This document shows positions 1 through 9,900 of a stretch of 27,517 nucleotides of DNA, one piece after another. The first letter of the stretch is position 1. Each line of letters begins with the position of its first letter. Made by a program: the position numbers and the translations under genes. The stretch is taken from assembly GCA_008931825.1 (NCBI GenBank), contig QXVZ01027381.1, forward strand, positions 1-27,517, given 5' to 3'. Source of the stretch: Phallusia fumigata. Lineage: Eukaryota > Chordata > Ascidiacea > Phlebobranchia > Ascidiidae. The notes below the pieces were generated by a model. The model did no database searches and was not told where the DNA came from. It saw only the letters and a program-made list of their open reading frames with translations.

Positions 1-90
1 AGCGAAAAACACCACAAACAGAATACAAAATAAAAAAACAAGAACGCTTTTGCAATAGGGGTTTAATAAAGACTTACTGTCAAAGTTGTA

Positions 91-96
91 TTTATT
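91..96 (-). promoter_or_regulatory. AATAAA polyadenylation signal of the small secreted-peptide gene
   Basis: The minus strand reads AATAAA here, 14 bases past the TAA stop at 113..111. It gives the two-exon peptide gene a very short 3' UTR and supports that reading frame as a real terminal exon. No other signal is seen between the stop and the window edge. Confidence 0.5.
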
Positions 97-110
97 GATA
101 CAAAAACAGT

Positions 111-192
111 TTAACTACAAAACGGCAATATTGTGCGACGATCTTGGTTGATACAAACGACGCACATTTTGAGAACCGCCGACCTAACGTGA
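111..192 (-). CDS. Secreted-peptide gene, exon 2 (cysteine-bearing C-terminus)
   Basis: Starts after CACTGCAG; 1 base, 26 codons and TAA. It carries all three cysteines and the second Arg-Arg. The frame is open from the acceptor to the stop. Confidence 0.5.
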
Positions 193-495
193 CTGCAGTG
201 TGCCAGACGGTTTCATCACATTAGCTGTAACAGTACAGAAAGTCACATACACATCCTGGATACCATTAAAATAGGCCTCCAAGAGTTTGGGTAAAAATAG
301 TTGCTATGTTGGAACGAATGTGTGGCATCAGTATTTAATTTAAAAGTTGTCATCAGCTTCCGTTATCGGGCGTCCGACCTACCTGGAAGTAGCGCTGTAC
401 CGACGGTTTGAGTTCCAAAAAGCTTCTCCCCCGTGAACGCTGATTAACGACAGAGCCAAGAGGGCCAGAACGATGTAAATCTGTTGTCTCTTCAT
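111..495 (-). CDS. Two-exon gene for a 64-residue secreted, cysteine-containing peptide precursor (unrecognised)
   Basis: Seen: ATG at 495..493 with G at -3, exon 1 495..383, donor CAG|GTAGGT, a 190-base intron 382..193 ending CTGCAG, exon 2 192..111 with TAA, then AATAAA at 96..91. The phases (2 bases + 1 base) join to one 64-residue frame. Residues 2-22 form a classic signal peptide: KR-QQ, then a leucine/isoleucine-rich core, with likely cleavage at VHG|G about residue 22. The mature part has Cys48, Cys51 and Cys63 (C-x2-C-x11-C) and Arg-Arg at 31-32 and 56-57, which could be prohormone convertase sites. Inferred role: a secreted peptide, perhaps a neuropeptide or defence peptide; I cannot assign a family. 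Other acceptors at about 258 and 225 would give much shorter products with stops after 4 and 1 codons, so 193 is preferred. Confidence 0.55.
383..495 (-). CDS. Secreted-peptide gene, exon 1 (signal peptide)
   Basis: 37 codons plus 2 bases. It encodes the signal peptide and the segment GEAFWNSNRRYSATS. The donor is AG|GTAGGT at 382. An AG at the end of ATTGTTGTAG, 34 bases before the ATG, could be a trans-splice or cis-splice acceptor. Confidence 0.55.
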
Positions 496-1695
496 GACTT
501 ATTTACTATTGATCCGACGACTTTAACCTACAACAATGTTGCTTAAGACCTATAATGTTTTACAGTTTTTATGAAAATTTGTACGATTTTGGATGTAAGA
601 AATTTGCTTGTCCAAGATAGGTTTTATTTAGTTCTACAAGATAGGTTACTATCAAAGCGCCGAGGCCCCAACCCCAAGTCTCTTTTCTGTCTGTTTGCAG
701 CTGTTGCCCTACCCCTGAAATTACGGAATGATTGACATCAACTTACTGGATCAAATCTCTAAACCTAATGCGTCTTTAGGTACATTTTTTCTCAATTTTT
801 ATGATAAAAGACAAAGACAATTTCCCCAACAATGTCCTTAAAGGTATTGCATGATAAATCTGCATTGTTTGAAAATATTGGCAAAGGCAAATTACCAACA
901 GTAAAGAACACGTAAAACTTTTCGATCTGAACTATTTACAACAAACATTTTTTGCAAGCAACTTGTTGCCTCCTATCATCCGCAGTCTTAGCTTGTTTTC
1001 TAATGAGCCGTGTTGAGTTTATTAGCAGGTTGGGAAGTCATTCAGCTCAGGACAGGAAGTGTTTAACTTTCCGTGAAACGACACTTGCATCCCTTCTTGA
1101 TGCCACTTTAAGTTTTCACATGCTGCAAAGAAGCGTATGTTACGCCTACGCATCTTACACCTTTATTAACTATTGCTATGTTTTCATGGCAATCATTTGC
1201 ACATGGGTTTATTAATAAGATTGGGTTTAAGCTGTGGCCATTTGGGTTCAAGTAGTTAATTGGCCATGTATGTTTTGATGTTTATGTATTATTACCTCAT
1301 TGGCTTTTTAGATGCAATATTCTACATTGGCTTTTGGACTCACTGGAACTTTCGAACTGTTTCAATCAATGCTAGCTTTTCGCTTTTCGCAAAACCAAAT
1401 TTATGGCCACCAAACTGCAGTCTATAGTACAAAACCAACATTATTAAGCCGACATACATGTCGTTACCATAAACAAGTTGTGAAACAACTTTAATTGCAA
1501 AAATCCTTGACCCTATTACATGAACATGCATTTTTTGTGCCAGTAAAGTAATACTGCAGTCGGCTGGCTATTGACTCAAGTTAACTTAGGAGGTTGTTTT
1601 ATCCACCACGGTGTTTGTTTCTATCCGCCGTTGCTGGAACAGCGCCTAAATGTCGATGTATGCTAATAATAAAACAAACGTACTGCGCCACATGC
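496..1695. other. Intergenic stretch, no gene seen
   Basis: AT-rich sequence between two minus-strand genes. Open frames here are short, mostly lack ATG starts, and show no plausible domains or splice pairs. The proximal part (about 500-650) should hold the promoter of the peptide gene, but no clear TATA box or initiator is recognisable. Confidence 0.5.
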
Positions 1696-1701
1696 TTTAT
1701 T
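1696..1701 (-). promoter_or_regulatory. Candidate AATAAA signal of the 264-residue protein gene
   Basis: First AATAAA on the minus strand downstream of the TAA at 1961..1959, implying a 3' UTR of about 260 bases. Position is its only support. Confidence 0.3.
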
Positions 1702-1958
1702 GCAGTTTTGTTAGAGTGTGTTTTTACTTTTGTTAATTTTCAGGTGTCGATGATTTTTGCAGTTCTGTTTAAAATTTTGTTAGTTCGTTTCCTTGGTATA
1801 GTAAATGTAATTTGGTCAAACCCAATTAAATTCTGGTAAAAAAATTAACATCAACAGCAAACGTATGTTTTACTCCCCCAAAACCTGTTTAACACAATCA
1901 CGCAAAATCAGACACAAAATTTAAAACAAAATCTCTTGGTGTTAACAAACGCTTATAT

Positions 1959-2187
1959 TTACACAAACACGGTATCTACGCAAGGTAACTGTCCAGCTAG
2001 CGCGCGTGACGCACCGGGGGAAGTCCCCAAGTAGGCAGCGCAGGTTTTTCGGAACTGCATCTCTCGCGTCCACTCGAGGTTGTCGGTTTCGTTGAGTCGC
2101 ATCCGGTAGATGTCGTTAGTGGTGCGCGCGTAGTCCTGGCGGAATTTCTGGCTTTTTCTCTCCGCCTGGGCACGACCAAGTTGTCGT
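1959..2187 (-). CDS. 264-residue protein gene, exon 5 (terminal)
   Basis: Acceptor ACATTTTAG, then 1 base, 75 codons and TAA. Encodes the charged helical segment and the C-terminus. The acceptor and first 20 exon bases are duplicated across the N at 2210; the copy at 2168-2209 is contiguous with the exon and is the one used here. An open frame running through the N is an artefact of that join. Confidence 0.65.
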
Positions 2188-4114
2188 CTAAAATGTGTAA
2201 ATGAGACAANGGGCACGACCAAGTTGTCGTCTAAAATGTGTAAATGAGACAATCTTGCGGCGCAAAAACTTTGATATTTGTGTTTGCCTAAATGTAATAT
2301 TAGAACACGAAGATAGCGGAGAGGCCGAGATATACCAAAAAAAAACTATCACAGTTCTAAATTACTTCTAAAACCAAAGTACAAACCTATAAAGTAAGAA
2401 ACGAAAAAAATCAAGCTAAATGCAAATTGAACTTTAAAAAAATAAAAACAAAACACAAAAAACTAATTCTGAATAATTTAGAAATATAATGTTTTTCCGG
2501 ATGGCACTCATCGGCCTTTGAGTTTATTCCTTTGAGGATCCAAATTTCCGAAACCATTAAATGTGCATATTGCACTGGGAATTGAACTAAAATGATGCCT
2601 TTGGGCAAAACATTGATGAAAAACACAAAGAAGCCAAGGGTTCAAACTTTTTTTTTCCTGTCGCCCATTACAAATCTACTTTGGAGATTTCACCCACCTT
2701 AGCAGTGGAACATCCGAGTAATTGATGACTCCCTTTTTCACCGCCACTTGGGGTCGCTGAAACTTCACAATCGGGATTGGGGTGAGCACAGTGCTTCCCA
2801 TTCTGCTTGATCTGAACGACCGATGACTGATGGTCGATCTGTACACCAAAACTAGAACTTTACACTTTGGCAAAGAGGGTTAATACATAAAACTTCAACC
2901 TTTGGCAAAGAGGGGTTAAAACATAAAACTTTGGAGAGATCTGTTTCATTTACAGAACAAATGTTACCACAACATAACAGTTAAAGTCAAAATTGTTCAA
3001 AGTTGGGCTGCAAAAAAACACATCGCATTATTGAAGAATTACAAACCAGACAAGACTCGTTTTCATGCTCTCACTCAACAGAAACTGCCCTCAACCGATT
3101 CTTAACTTACGTATTAATGAGTGATCTCAACCTGGATCTGCTCCTCCAGTCCGACTCGTAATCAGAAGCTTCTAGTCTAGGTAATCTGTCCTCTTCCTCG
3201 ACCGGGAGGACTCCCTGCCACGTATGGAGAAGTCTGTTGCTCAGAGAACGTGTCGTTCCACCGATGCTCCATCCGTTCGAAGTCGTGCGGGGGTTCAGAG
3301 ACGACCTGGGGCTCAAGTATGGGGCAAGATCGTTCCAAAACTGCGGGGTGATTTCACCACCCCTGAAAATGAGATTGTCTGTGATGACTTTGAGATGAAG
3401 ACTCCAACCCAAAAGCTAGTGTTAACGTTTAATTTATTCAAGCAATTTCGCATTTTGTAGAATTCAAACGGCATCTACTGTAAGGCCAACTGCTATTGAA
3501 GCAAATCACACAATCCATGGATAACCAAACAAATACAAGTGTTTGCAATTGAATACGGTTTGTCAGGTGTTGTTCTACACAGCTTATTTTGAACGTGAGC
3601 CAAAACACGTTACTTAACCATGCCTGTAAATTTTACAAATGTTCAAAACCCTAAAAAAGTTAAAACAAGTAAAAACATTTTACCCCAGTTTCCTGGAATG
3701 TTGGATGTGATATGACGTCACGCTCACAGCGTCCGACATCCTCCTATGCTCGTTGTCATGGTTACTGTGGATGCGGAGGCGGGAGGAGGTGCGAGGTAGG
3801 TCGTCAACCGGTAAGACGATACCTGAGAATAGGAATAGTTGCCATCAATAACAGTTTTTAAGCATGCATGTGGATTGGTGTGACTGAGATTCGAACCTTA
3901 GCCCTGTGTGACAATGACTCGATTTACGTGAGATCTTGCTTTCTGAAAACTCGTGTATCGTTTAAAAGCACTTGACTTGGACATCCCGGTGCTAAGCTGG
4001 GAATATTTTTGACTGTTGGAATGATGAAAAAAAGAACTTGTTGTCAACATTGTTATTGACGAAAGCATTTTTAGGCATACTGTTGCCATCATCAAAGCTG
4101 CGTAGGCTTAGCAT
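1959..4114 (-). CDS. Five-exon gene for an unrecognised 264-residue Arg/Ser-rich protein
   Basis: Seen on the minus strand: exons 4114..4081, 3822..3684, 3362..3111, 2838..2698 and 2187..1959. Every intron is GT..AG, the phases agree at all four junctions, and the sum is 795 bases (264 codons plus TAA). The exons are richer in G and C than the flanks. Rough layout: residues 1-60 polar and His/Arg-rich; 59-141 with a WND-APYLSPR segment, an acidic VEEED at 112-116 and an RSRSRLRS stretch near 131-138; 143-188 a Ser/Arg then Val/Lys-rich linker; 190-237 a charged, probably helical segment (AERKSQKFRQDYAR, NDIYRMRLNETD); then a short hydrophobic tail. There is no signal peptide and no membrane span. 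I do not recognise a family; the charged helix would fit a cytoskeletal or axonemal protein, but that is a guess. A GTGCGT at about residue 239 is an alternative donor, so the C-terminal 25 residues are less certain. Confidence 0.7.
2168..2252. repeat. 42-base direct duplication flanking a single N (assembly join)
   Basis: 2168-2209 and 2211-2252 are identical, with N at 2210 between them. This looks like an unmerged overlap of two contigs or haplotypes rather than biology. It doubles a splice acceptor on paper. Confidence 0.85.
2698..2838 (-). CDS. 264-residue protein gene, exon 4
   Basis: Acceptor GGTGTACAG, donor GTGGGT; 1 base, 46 codons, 2 bases. Encodes a Ser/Arg start, then PIPIVKFQRPQVAVKKG and INYSDVPLL. 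Confidence 0.7.
2866..2935. repeat. Two copies of a 35-base direct repeat
   Basis: TTTGGCAAAGAGGG is followed by TTAA-ACATAAAACTT in both copies, starting at 2866 and 2901. It lies in the intron between exons 3 and 4 of the 264-residue protein gene. Confidence 0.6.
3111..3362 (-). CDS. 264-residue protein gene, exon 3
   Basis: Acceptor TCATTTTCAG, donor GTAAGT; 1 base, 83 codons, 2 bases. The longest exon, with GC-rich codon use and tryptophans at WND, GWS, TWQ and DWR. It ends in the Arg/Ser-rich stretch. Confidence 0.75.
3684..3822 (-). CDS. 264-residue protein gene, exon 2
   Basis: Acceptor TATTCTCAG, donor GTAAAA; 2 bases, 45 codons, 2 bases. Encodes residues 13-57 (IVLPVDDLPRTSSRLRIHSN onwards). 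A perfect CRE octamer (TGACGTCA, 3713-3720) lies inside this coding exon. Confidence 0.7.
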
Positions 4115-4130
4115 GATAGACAGATCAAGT
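4081..4130 (-). CDS. 264-residue protein gene, exon 1 (16-base leader plus start)
   Basis: The acceptor-like CTAATTTTAG ends at 4131. The exon holds 16 leader bases, then ATG at 4114..4112 and 11 codons plus 1 base to donor GTATGC. An AG this close to an ATG is what a spliced-leader trans-splice site looks like in ascidians (inference). An upstream cis exon is not excluded. Confidence 0.45.
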
Positions 4131-4140
4131 CTAAAATTAG

Positions 4141-6213
4141 TAATTTTTCACAGTAAGCACTCACTAATCTTGCGCGGTGATCTTGGTGGGCTTTCCAAAT
4201 TTAGATTTATTTCTGTAAAAAATGTCATTTTTAAAACTAATTTTTGAATTGGAAATGTTTACCAATAATTGTTACTACCTATTACTTGGATTGTCGTACT
4301 TGAAGATAACTAAAGTCATTTAGTAGAAATAAACTTAAATGCAGACAGAACTAGTCGGTACTAAAACATGGAATATATATTTCGCCTGTAGCCTGATCAG
4401 GTCCTTGTTCCCATATTTACATGTGGATCGTGTGCTGTTAAATGGGATGAGAAACGTATCGAGGCGGGATATGAAATATCCGGTACCTGCGGAAAACCCC
4501 TACGAATTGTCGCTATTGTTATTCATCCGCATCGTTACACAGAATATGAATCGCTTTTTTCTGCATTGTTTAAGGGCGGGTCAGGTAAAAATTACCCACT
4601 GCCACCAGTTTTTGACAGCCATACAAGTAATATCATAAAGTATTCGTTTAGATAGTGTGTTTCGGTGGCTTCAAAGTGTCATGTCTAAGATAGCTGTTCA
4701 GACTTTATGAGGCGCGAAATGGTGGGGGGACAATTGATGGATCAATGTTGAACGCGCATGCAGCTACACCGTCATTACAAGGCGTTATGTCACGGGGGCT
4801 TTTAAGAAAGTGGGTTCTGGTGCATTGTAAGTGTACATAATTGTATACAACCGTCGAGCATTAAACACCCAATTCAAGTTAATATTACTATAATACTCGC
4901 ATTTCCACTGCCAAATTCCAATGTCTTTTGTGTTTGATTGAGAAAATATGTAGAAAAGTTTATTTAAATCAAACACCACATCAGAAAATACACATTTACT
5001 ACACACACTTTTTTCGCTAGGTGATGCCAGAGTACAATATCTCACGACAATCCACACCTATGGCGTAACGTTTCATAAACTTGCCTGTATTTTCTCCGGT
5101 CTTTGTTTCCATGCTGATTGTATGTTACATCATCCTCAGTGTTTTGAACTCCTGCCACGCTTTATACGTCGCCAAACTATTTGCTTTAGTACGTCTATCT
5201 TTAGTTCCTAGCGAGTAGGGCGGCAAACATAGGTATGTTTGTTAACTTGATGATAAAACCGGTTTACGACCACCGGTGTAGTAGTAGAAACTGATGTTGG
5301 TAGCGTACCGATTATAGAAACTTGTTTGTTCTAAAACGTTTAGTTCAAGTGGTGGCAGACTTGTGTTGATTTTTGATTAAGTTTTGATCGATAGGGGCCA
5401 CGATTGTGTGGTGTTAACATATAAAATAGTTTACGGGCCGACTTGCAACGCTAGCTACTTAAACGTGGATCAAAGAAGTATCTCACTTTGGCTTGTTCTG
5501 ATCTACGCTTAGACAAGGTTTTCAATTCGGCAATATACTACTTTAATTTGCTTCAAATTAGCACATAAACAACTCGTCATACCGCTATACGGGTTGTTTT
5601 TAACAACCACACCCAAATTACAACGGACAGTAATTAGTCACTTTGCACAAAAATATGCTTCTGGGTTTCTCGGAAAACATAGTCTTGTAATGTTGGCTTA
5701 AACGCTGGACCATGTCATCCTTGATGTCCCTCCTCTATTGTATGTCAAAGATAAGCAGTTTTTTAACACTTTCAGTCGCCAACTGNGAAAACATAGTCTT
5801 GTAATGTTGGCTTAAACGCTGGACCATGTCATCCTTGATGTCCCTCCTCTATTGTATGTCAAAGATAAGCCGTTTTTTAACACTTTCAGTCGCCAACTGG
5901 GCTACTAATCGTTGATAAGACTAAACTGACTCGCCAAGTTTAGACTTTCTCTGGAAGACTGAAAAATGTACCAGGGCCTACATGTCGATTTTTTGTTTAG
6001 TAAATTCGCAAATTCCAGCAAAGCCTTTGTTCGTTGCGGATCAAATTACTAATTTTATGTTCGTTGCGTTTCGTCAACAAAGTCTGCTATTTGGGAATGA
6101 ATATGGCCAATGCGCCCAGCCATTTTTCGATACCTACTTAGGCCTATTAATTAAAGCACATTGCTGAAATATTTGTGGCTAGTATTTGATGTATGTTGCA
6201 ACACGTGGCAGGA
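4141..6213. other. Intergenic stretch, no gene seen
   Basis: About 2 kb upstream of the minus-strand 264-residue protein gene. Open frames (for example 4339-4638) have no recognisable product and no convincing splice partners. Promoter elements of the minus-strand gene must lie just above 4131, but none is clear. The assembly duplication at 5673-5899 is inside. Confidence 0.5.
5673..5899. repeat. 113-base direct duplication flanking a single N (assembly join)
   Basis: 5673-5785 and 5787-5899 match except for one base (AAGCAG versus AAGCCG), with N at 5786. Read as two haplotype versions of the same locus placed end to end. Confidence 0.85.
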
Positions 6214-6218
6214 TAATT

Positions 6219-6243
6219 ATGGGTCCCCTTCCTGAAAGGGGAC
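6219..6243. repeat. Left-end palindrome of element A
   Basis: GTCCCCTT (6223-6230) and AAGGGGAC (6236-6243) are perfect 8-base inverted arms with a 5-base loop. The flanking ATGGG overlaps the inverted repeat shared with the right end. Confidence 0.75.
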
Positions 6244-6426
6244 ACATATTGATTTCACTCTGTTTGTTTTGCTTTTTTTGCTTTTTTTTCTTTTTTCTGC
6301 CCTGCAGCTTGTCCATGCACTTTTGGCATGAAATGTTTGATGGATTTGGATGAAACTTTCACAGCTGGTAGATATGGTCATGGAGATGTGCCATTCATTT
6401 CGATTGACTTCTTAGCCCCAAGGGTT

Positions 6427-7480
6427 ACCCCGCTAGCCCCCAAAAGGGTGAAATATTACCTTGCACTATGTTTATGCACTTTGGCATGAAATGTTTGGCG
6501 GATTTGGATGAAACTTTTACTGTTGGTAGATATGGTCATGGAGTTGTGTCATTAGTGTTGTTTGACCCCATATCCCAACGGTTACCCCACTAGCCCCCCA
6601 AAATGGGGCAAATAGTTAAACGATCTCCGAATTGGATGAAATTTGGACAGTTTGTTTAACATGTTATTGTCATGCAATAATTAATGTTTTTACCCTATAG
6701 CCCCAGTAATTACCCCACTAGCCCCCTAAAATGGGTCAAATTGTTAAACAATGTCCGAATTGGATGAAATTTGGACAGTTTGTATAACATGTCATTGTGG
6801 TGCAATATTTAACGTTCTTTACCTTACAGCCCCAGCATTTACCCCACTAGCCCCCTAAAATGGGGCAAATACTTAAACAATCTCCGAATTAGATGAAATT
6901 CGGACAGTTTGCATAACATGTCATTGTGGTGCGATTATTAGGGTTTTTTACTCTACAGCCCCAGTACTTACCCCACTAGCCCCCTAATATGGGGCAAATA
7001 CCTAAACGATCTCTGAATTAGATGAAATTCGGACAGTTTGCATAACATGTCATTGTGGTGCGATTATTAGGGTTTTTTACTCTACAGCCCCAGCATTTAC
7101 CCCACTAGCCCCCTAAAATGGGGCAAATACTTAAACAATCTCCGAATTAGATGAAATTCGGACAGTTTGCATAACATGTCATTGTGGTGCGATTATTAGG
7201 GTTTTTTACTCTACAGCCCCAGTACTTACCCCACTAGCCCCCTAATATGGGGCAAATACCTAAACGATCTCTGAATTAGATGAAATTTCGGCAGTTTGTA
7301 TAACATGTCATTGTGGTGCAATAATTAATTTTTTTTACCCTATAGCCCAGCAGTTACCCCACTAGCCCCCTAAAATGTGTAATATTATTAAACAATGTCC
7401 AAACTTGATGTAACTTGGACAGTTTGTAGAACATGTCTTTGTGGTGCACTGATTGCTTTGTTTATGTCTATAGCCTTGAC
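6427..7480 (+). repeat. Eight-copy 129-base tandem array inside element A
   Basis: The landmark ACCCC-CTAGCCCC recurs at 6427, 6584, 6712, 6841, 6970, 7099, 7228 and 7356. Spacings are 157, 128, 129, 129, 129, 129 and 128 bases. Units 4-5 and 6-7 form a 258-base higher-order pair: 6841 onward and 7099 onward are essentially identical for about 190 bases or more, while neighbouring single units differ more. Each unit contains GATGAAATT-GGACAGTTTG and ATAACATGTCATTGTGGTGC blocks. Confidence 0.85.
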
Positions 7481-7676
7481 ATGTTTTCTGAAAAACGCAA
7501 TATGTAAAACTTTGCATGTGTGGGGACCCATGCGTTTCTGCCAGCAGAAACAATAATGTCATAGATAGCCAGGTAACTATAAGACCCAATGTAATATAAT
7601 GTGTGGAATATATCCTCTTTTAATATCGGGTAATAGTGTATGTAGAATGTCTATATATGCTAAGCCACCCTTCTAG

Positions 7677-9568
7677 TTATTTAAAAGCTTCCAATGCTTA
7701 TAACAACAGACGTAGTAGATAAAACACGAAGTTATGTACCGTATGTTTGTGATTTATGACACAAACGTAGTACTTTTTTCAAGTTGAGCAAATTTTCTCC
7801 AGCTTGTCCAGTCCACGATTTCTACATAACGTTACATCTGCCCAGATGCTAAGCAGCTGGGTTTTTATGGCAAATATAGCATATGTCATTCAATCAATCA
7901 TACATCTGAAAGACAAGTTCTTCGATGTGAATTATTTATGACCAACTGGCTGGGTGCTGTATTGGTTTGTTTTGTTTTTGTCGCTCGTAAACCCGTGTCT
8001 AACATTAAGGAGATGTACCCAGGTTTTAACGATTTCCAGCACTAATTCGGCAAACTATAGTAAGCCGATAAGCAAAATCATTTGTTTTTGTAACTGTAAT
8101 GTTGCTTTAGCGGTTAATACGCGTTTAAACAACTCCTTCGAGTGGTCCAAATATATACATTTTACTCTGCTGATAAGGGTATGCAATGCTAATGTTGCTT
8201 TTCGTGGTAGAAATGAAACCAGATGGAATCAGCGCTCGATTTGTTTGGACAGAATTCCGAAACTAAAATCAACTATTTCCTTTCACATGGAAATTTCGAC
8301 GGGTGTTTCATGGGAAACATGCTGATTTTCCAAAGTGGCATTTACGGTTGATAAACTGAAATTTGGTTGTAATACAATCAAATTTGCAAAAAGCCGAGAC
8401 AGACCTATTGAAAAGACTACTGTTCACATTGTAGAGAAGCACAAGGTTTAGTTTCATGCAATCACCAAAAAAATGTGCCAAGATTTACGCCAGTATGCAA
8501 GAAATCGAAATATGTAGCGTATAGATTGTAAAACAGTGGAATAATCGACTTTTGTAAGCGTTCCATGTGACATTGTTATTGTCAGTAACTTGACAAACAA
8601 CTTGATCATCGAAGAAAAACCCAATAGCATCTTAAAACATCCTGTGACGCACGACCGTGAAAGGAAACGAACCTACGTCGACATTTTACTACAACGATGA
8701 CTCACGCCACGACACACCAACCTAAAAGAACTACCTTTTTCCCGGAATTAAGCTTCAGCCACGTGGAACGAGCGACCGTTATCCTGAGAAGGTATTATCT
8801 CTAAAAAGGTTGTCCCTATATGGCTACTTGAGACGCTATTGTGTGGCGATCGATAGCTTAGGGTACCATTGCCAACCAGTTGAATTTCATGCCTACTGGT
8901 GACCTTTTTTAAAAAATACGAGCAGCTGAATTCCATTGACGGCCAATGTTTAACGAGGTGCCAGGTTAAGACTATGGATCAAACGGCGTTGTATTGTTTT
9001 GACTGGAGGAAGCCAGCCACAAAGACAACGATAATTTGATTGATTACTAGCGTGTCGGACGACTGTTCAAGCCTGCATGCGGTCGTCTAGCGTGGCGCAC
9101 AGTTCGCGAATATAGTAAGTCGAGTATTTATCAAAATACAGGACTTGGACAGACAAGTCTAGTGCATTTTCGGTGATGCTTAACATCCATTTCGTTGTTA
9201 CTGGCAGTACTTCAGATCAGCTTAAAGCTTGTTGAAACCGGGTGTTCTTTCCTACTTGTAAAGCTTTTCAGTCAACCTTTCAAAACATTTAAACTTGTTG
9301 TGATTTGTAGATGTTACAGTTTCAGTTTATAGAAACCCACTGCGGCCTTTTATCGTTTGTTTTGGTTATCTATTGTAGACGGGATTAAGGAAGTTTGTCG
9401 TTTTCGATTACCTCCTTCCAAATTAAAATGACTGACTAGTTATAGGAGTTTTTTGAGTGTTGACGTTCCGTAATGATTTTACTGAGAATTTTGCCATCAC
9501 CCACCCCTCGAAGAGAGAATAAAATTATGGATCCATACCACACTGTGTTTAGTTGCTAGGGGCTTTGT
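7677..9568. other. Intergenic stretch, no gene seen
   Basis: About 1.9 kb between element A and the transporter's upstream region. The longest open frame (7954-8325) starts with GTG, not ATG, and its product is not recognisable. A 62-codon minus-strand frame at 8936..8748 has an ATG but no supporting splice or family evidence. A CG-richer patch at about 9040-9120 may be regulatory. Confidence 0.4.
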
Positions 9569-9659
9569 TTGTCGCCAACCGCCGCTGTTGTGCCAGTCCG
9601 GCGAAGTGTAGTGAAACATTGCATCATTCGTGAATGTATATATTGCCCTGATGCCCTTT

Positions 9660-9900
9660 TAGTCTCCCTCAGTTGCCGTCGCGCCTTGTACGGCGTGCCC
9701 GACCACGTGGCAGGCTTGGCAGCTGTACTGTGGCTTCAGGCGCTATTAGCAGCGGGCGCGCGGAGTTTTCGCACGGCAGTTTTTGTCAATCAAACAGGCC
9801 TGCTCAGCGTGCTACTACAACTTGAATGGCGGTATGTGATTGGTTGGTCAGTTAGACCTGTCGGGGTGCTGGCGATCTTGATTGAAGGTTGTTTGTGATG
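9660..9900 (+). promoter_or_regulatory. Candidate promoter of the LAT-type transporter gene
   Basis: A CG- and GC-richer island in an AT-rich setting, about 850-1080 bases upstream of the coding start. It holds a palindromic CCACGTGG (E-box CACGTG at 9704-9709), the CG-rich GGGCGCGCGG, GTCAATCAAAC near 9785, and an inverted CCAAT (ATTGG, 9839-9843). A GGCG|GTATGT donor at about 9831 could end a noncoding first exon whose partner acceptor is the TTTTTTCAG at 10680. MYC/MAX- or MITF/TFE-type factors bind CACGTG, and mammalian SLC7A5 is a known MYC target; relevance here is inferred. Confidence 0.35.

Larger units (their letters stand above)
6214..7676 (+). mobile_element. Element A: non-autonomous, tandem-repeat-cored transposon (Helentron/HINE-like)
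   Basis: Its left end TAATTATGGGTCCCCTTCC and its right-end region (about 7505-7676) closely match the ends of element B at 15736-19402. ATGGGTCCCC at 6219-6228 is matched by its inverse GGGGACCCAT at 7522-7531, about 145 bases inside the right end. Between them lie eight copies of a roughly 129-base repeat. The right end reads GCCACCCTTCTAG then TT. There is no coding capacity. An inverted repeat that is terminal on the left and subterminal on the right, a minisatellite core, a CTAG end and T on both sides are features of non-autonomous Helentrons (DINE-1/HINE, and bivalve pearl elements). The class is inferred; membership of one family with B is directly visible. Confidence 0.7.

Noticed and set aside
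1959..2252. 97-codon minus-strand frame running through the N at 2210
   Set aside because: The part beyond 2187 is intron plus a duplicated assembly overlap; only 2187..1959 is kept, as a terminal exon.
3860..3905. Minus-strand GGTTCGAATCT resembling a tRNA T arm
   Set aside because: No acceptor stem, D arm or anticodon arm could be folded from the flanking sequence.
7954..8325. 123-codon plus-strand frame with a hydrophobic N-terminus resembling a signal peptide
   Set aside because: It starts with GTG rather than ATG, has no family resemblance, and shows no splice or polyadenylation support.
9569..9898. 109-codon plus-strand frame upstream of the transporter
   Set aside because: It lacks an ATG start at its beginning and lies in a GC island that reads better as promoter sequence.
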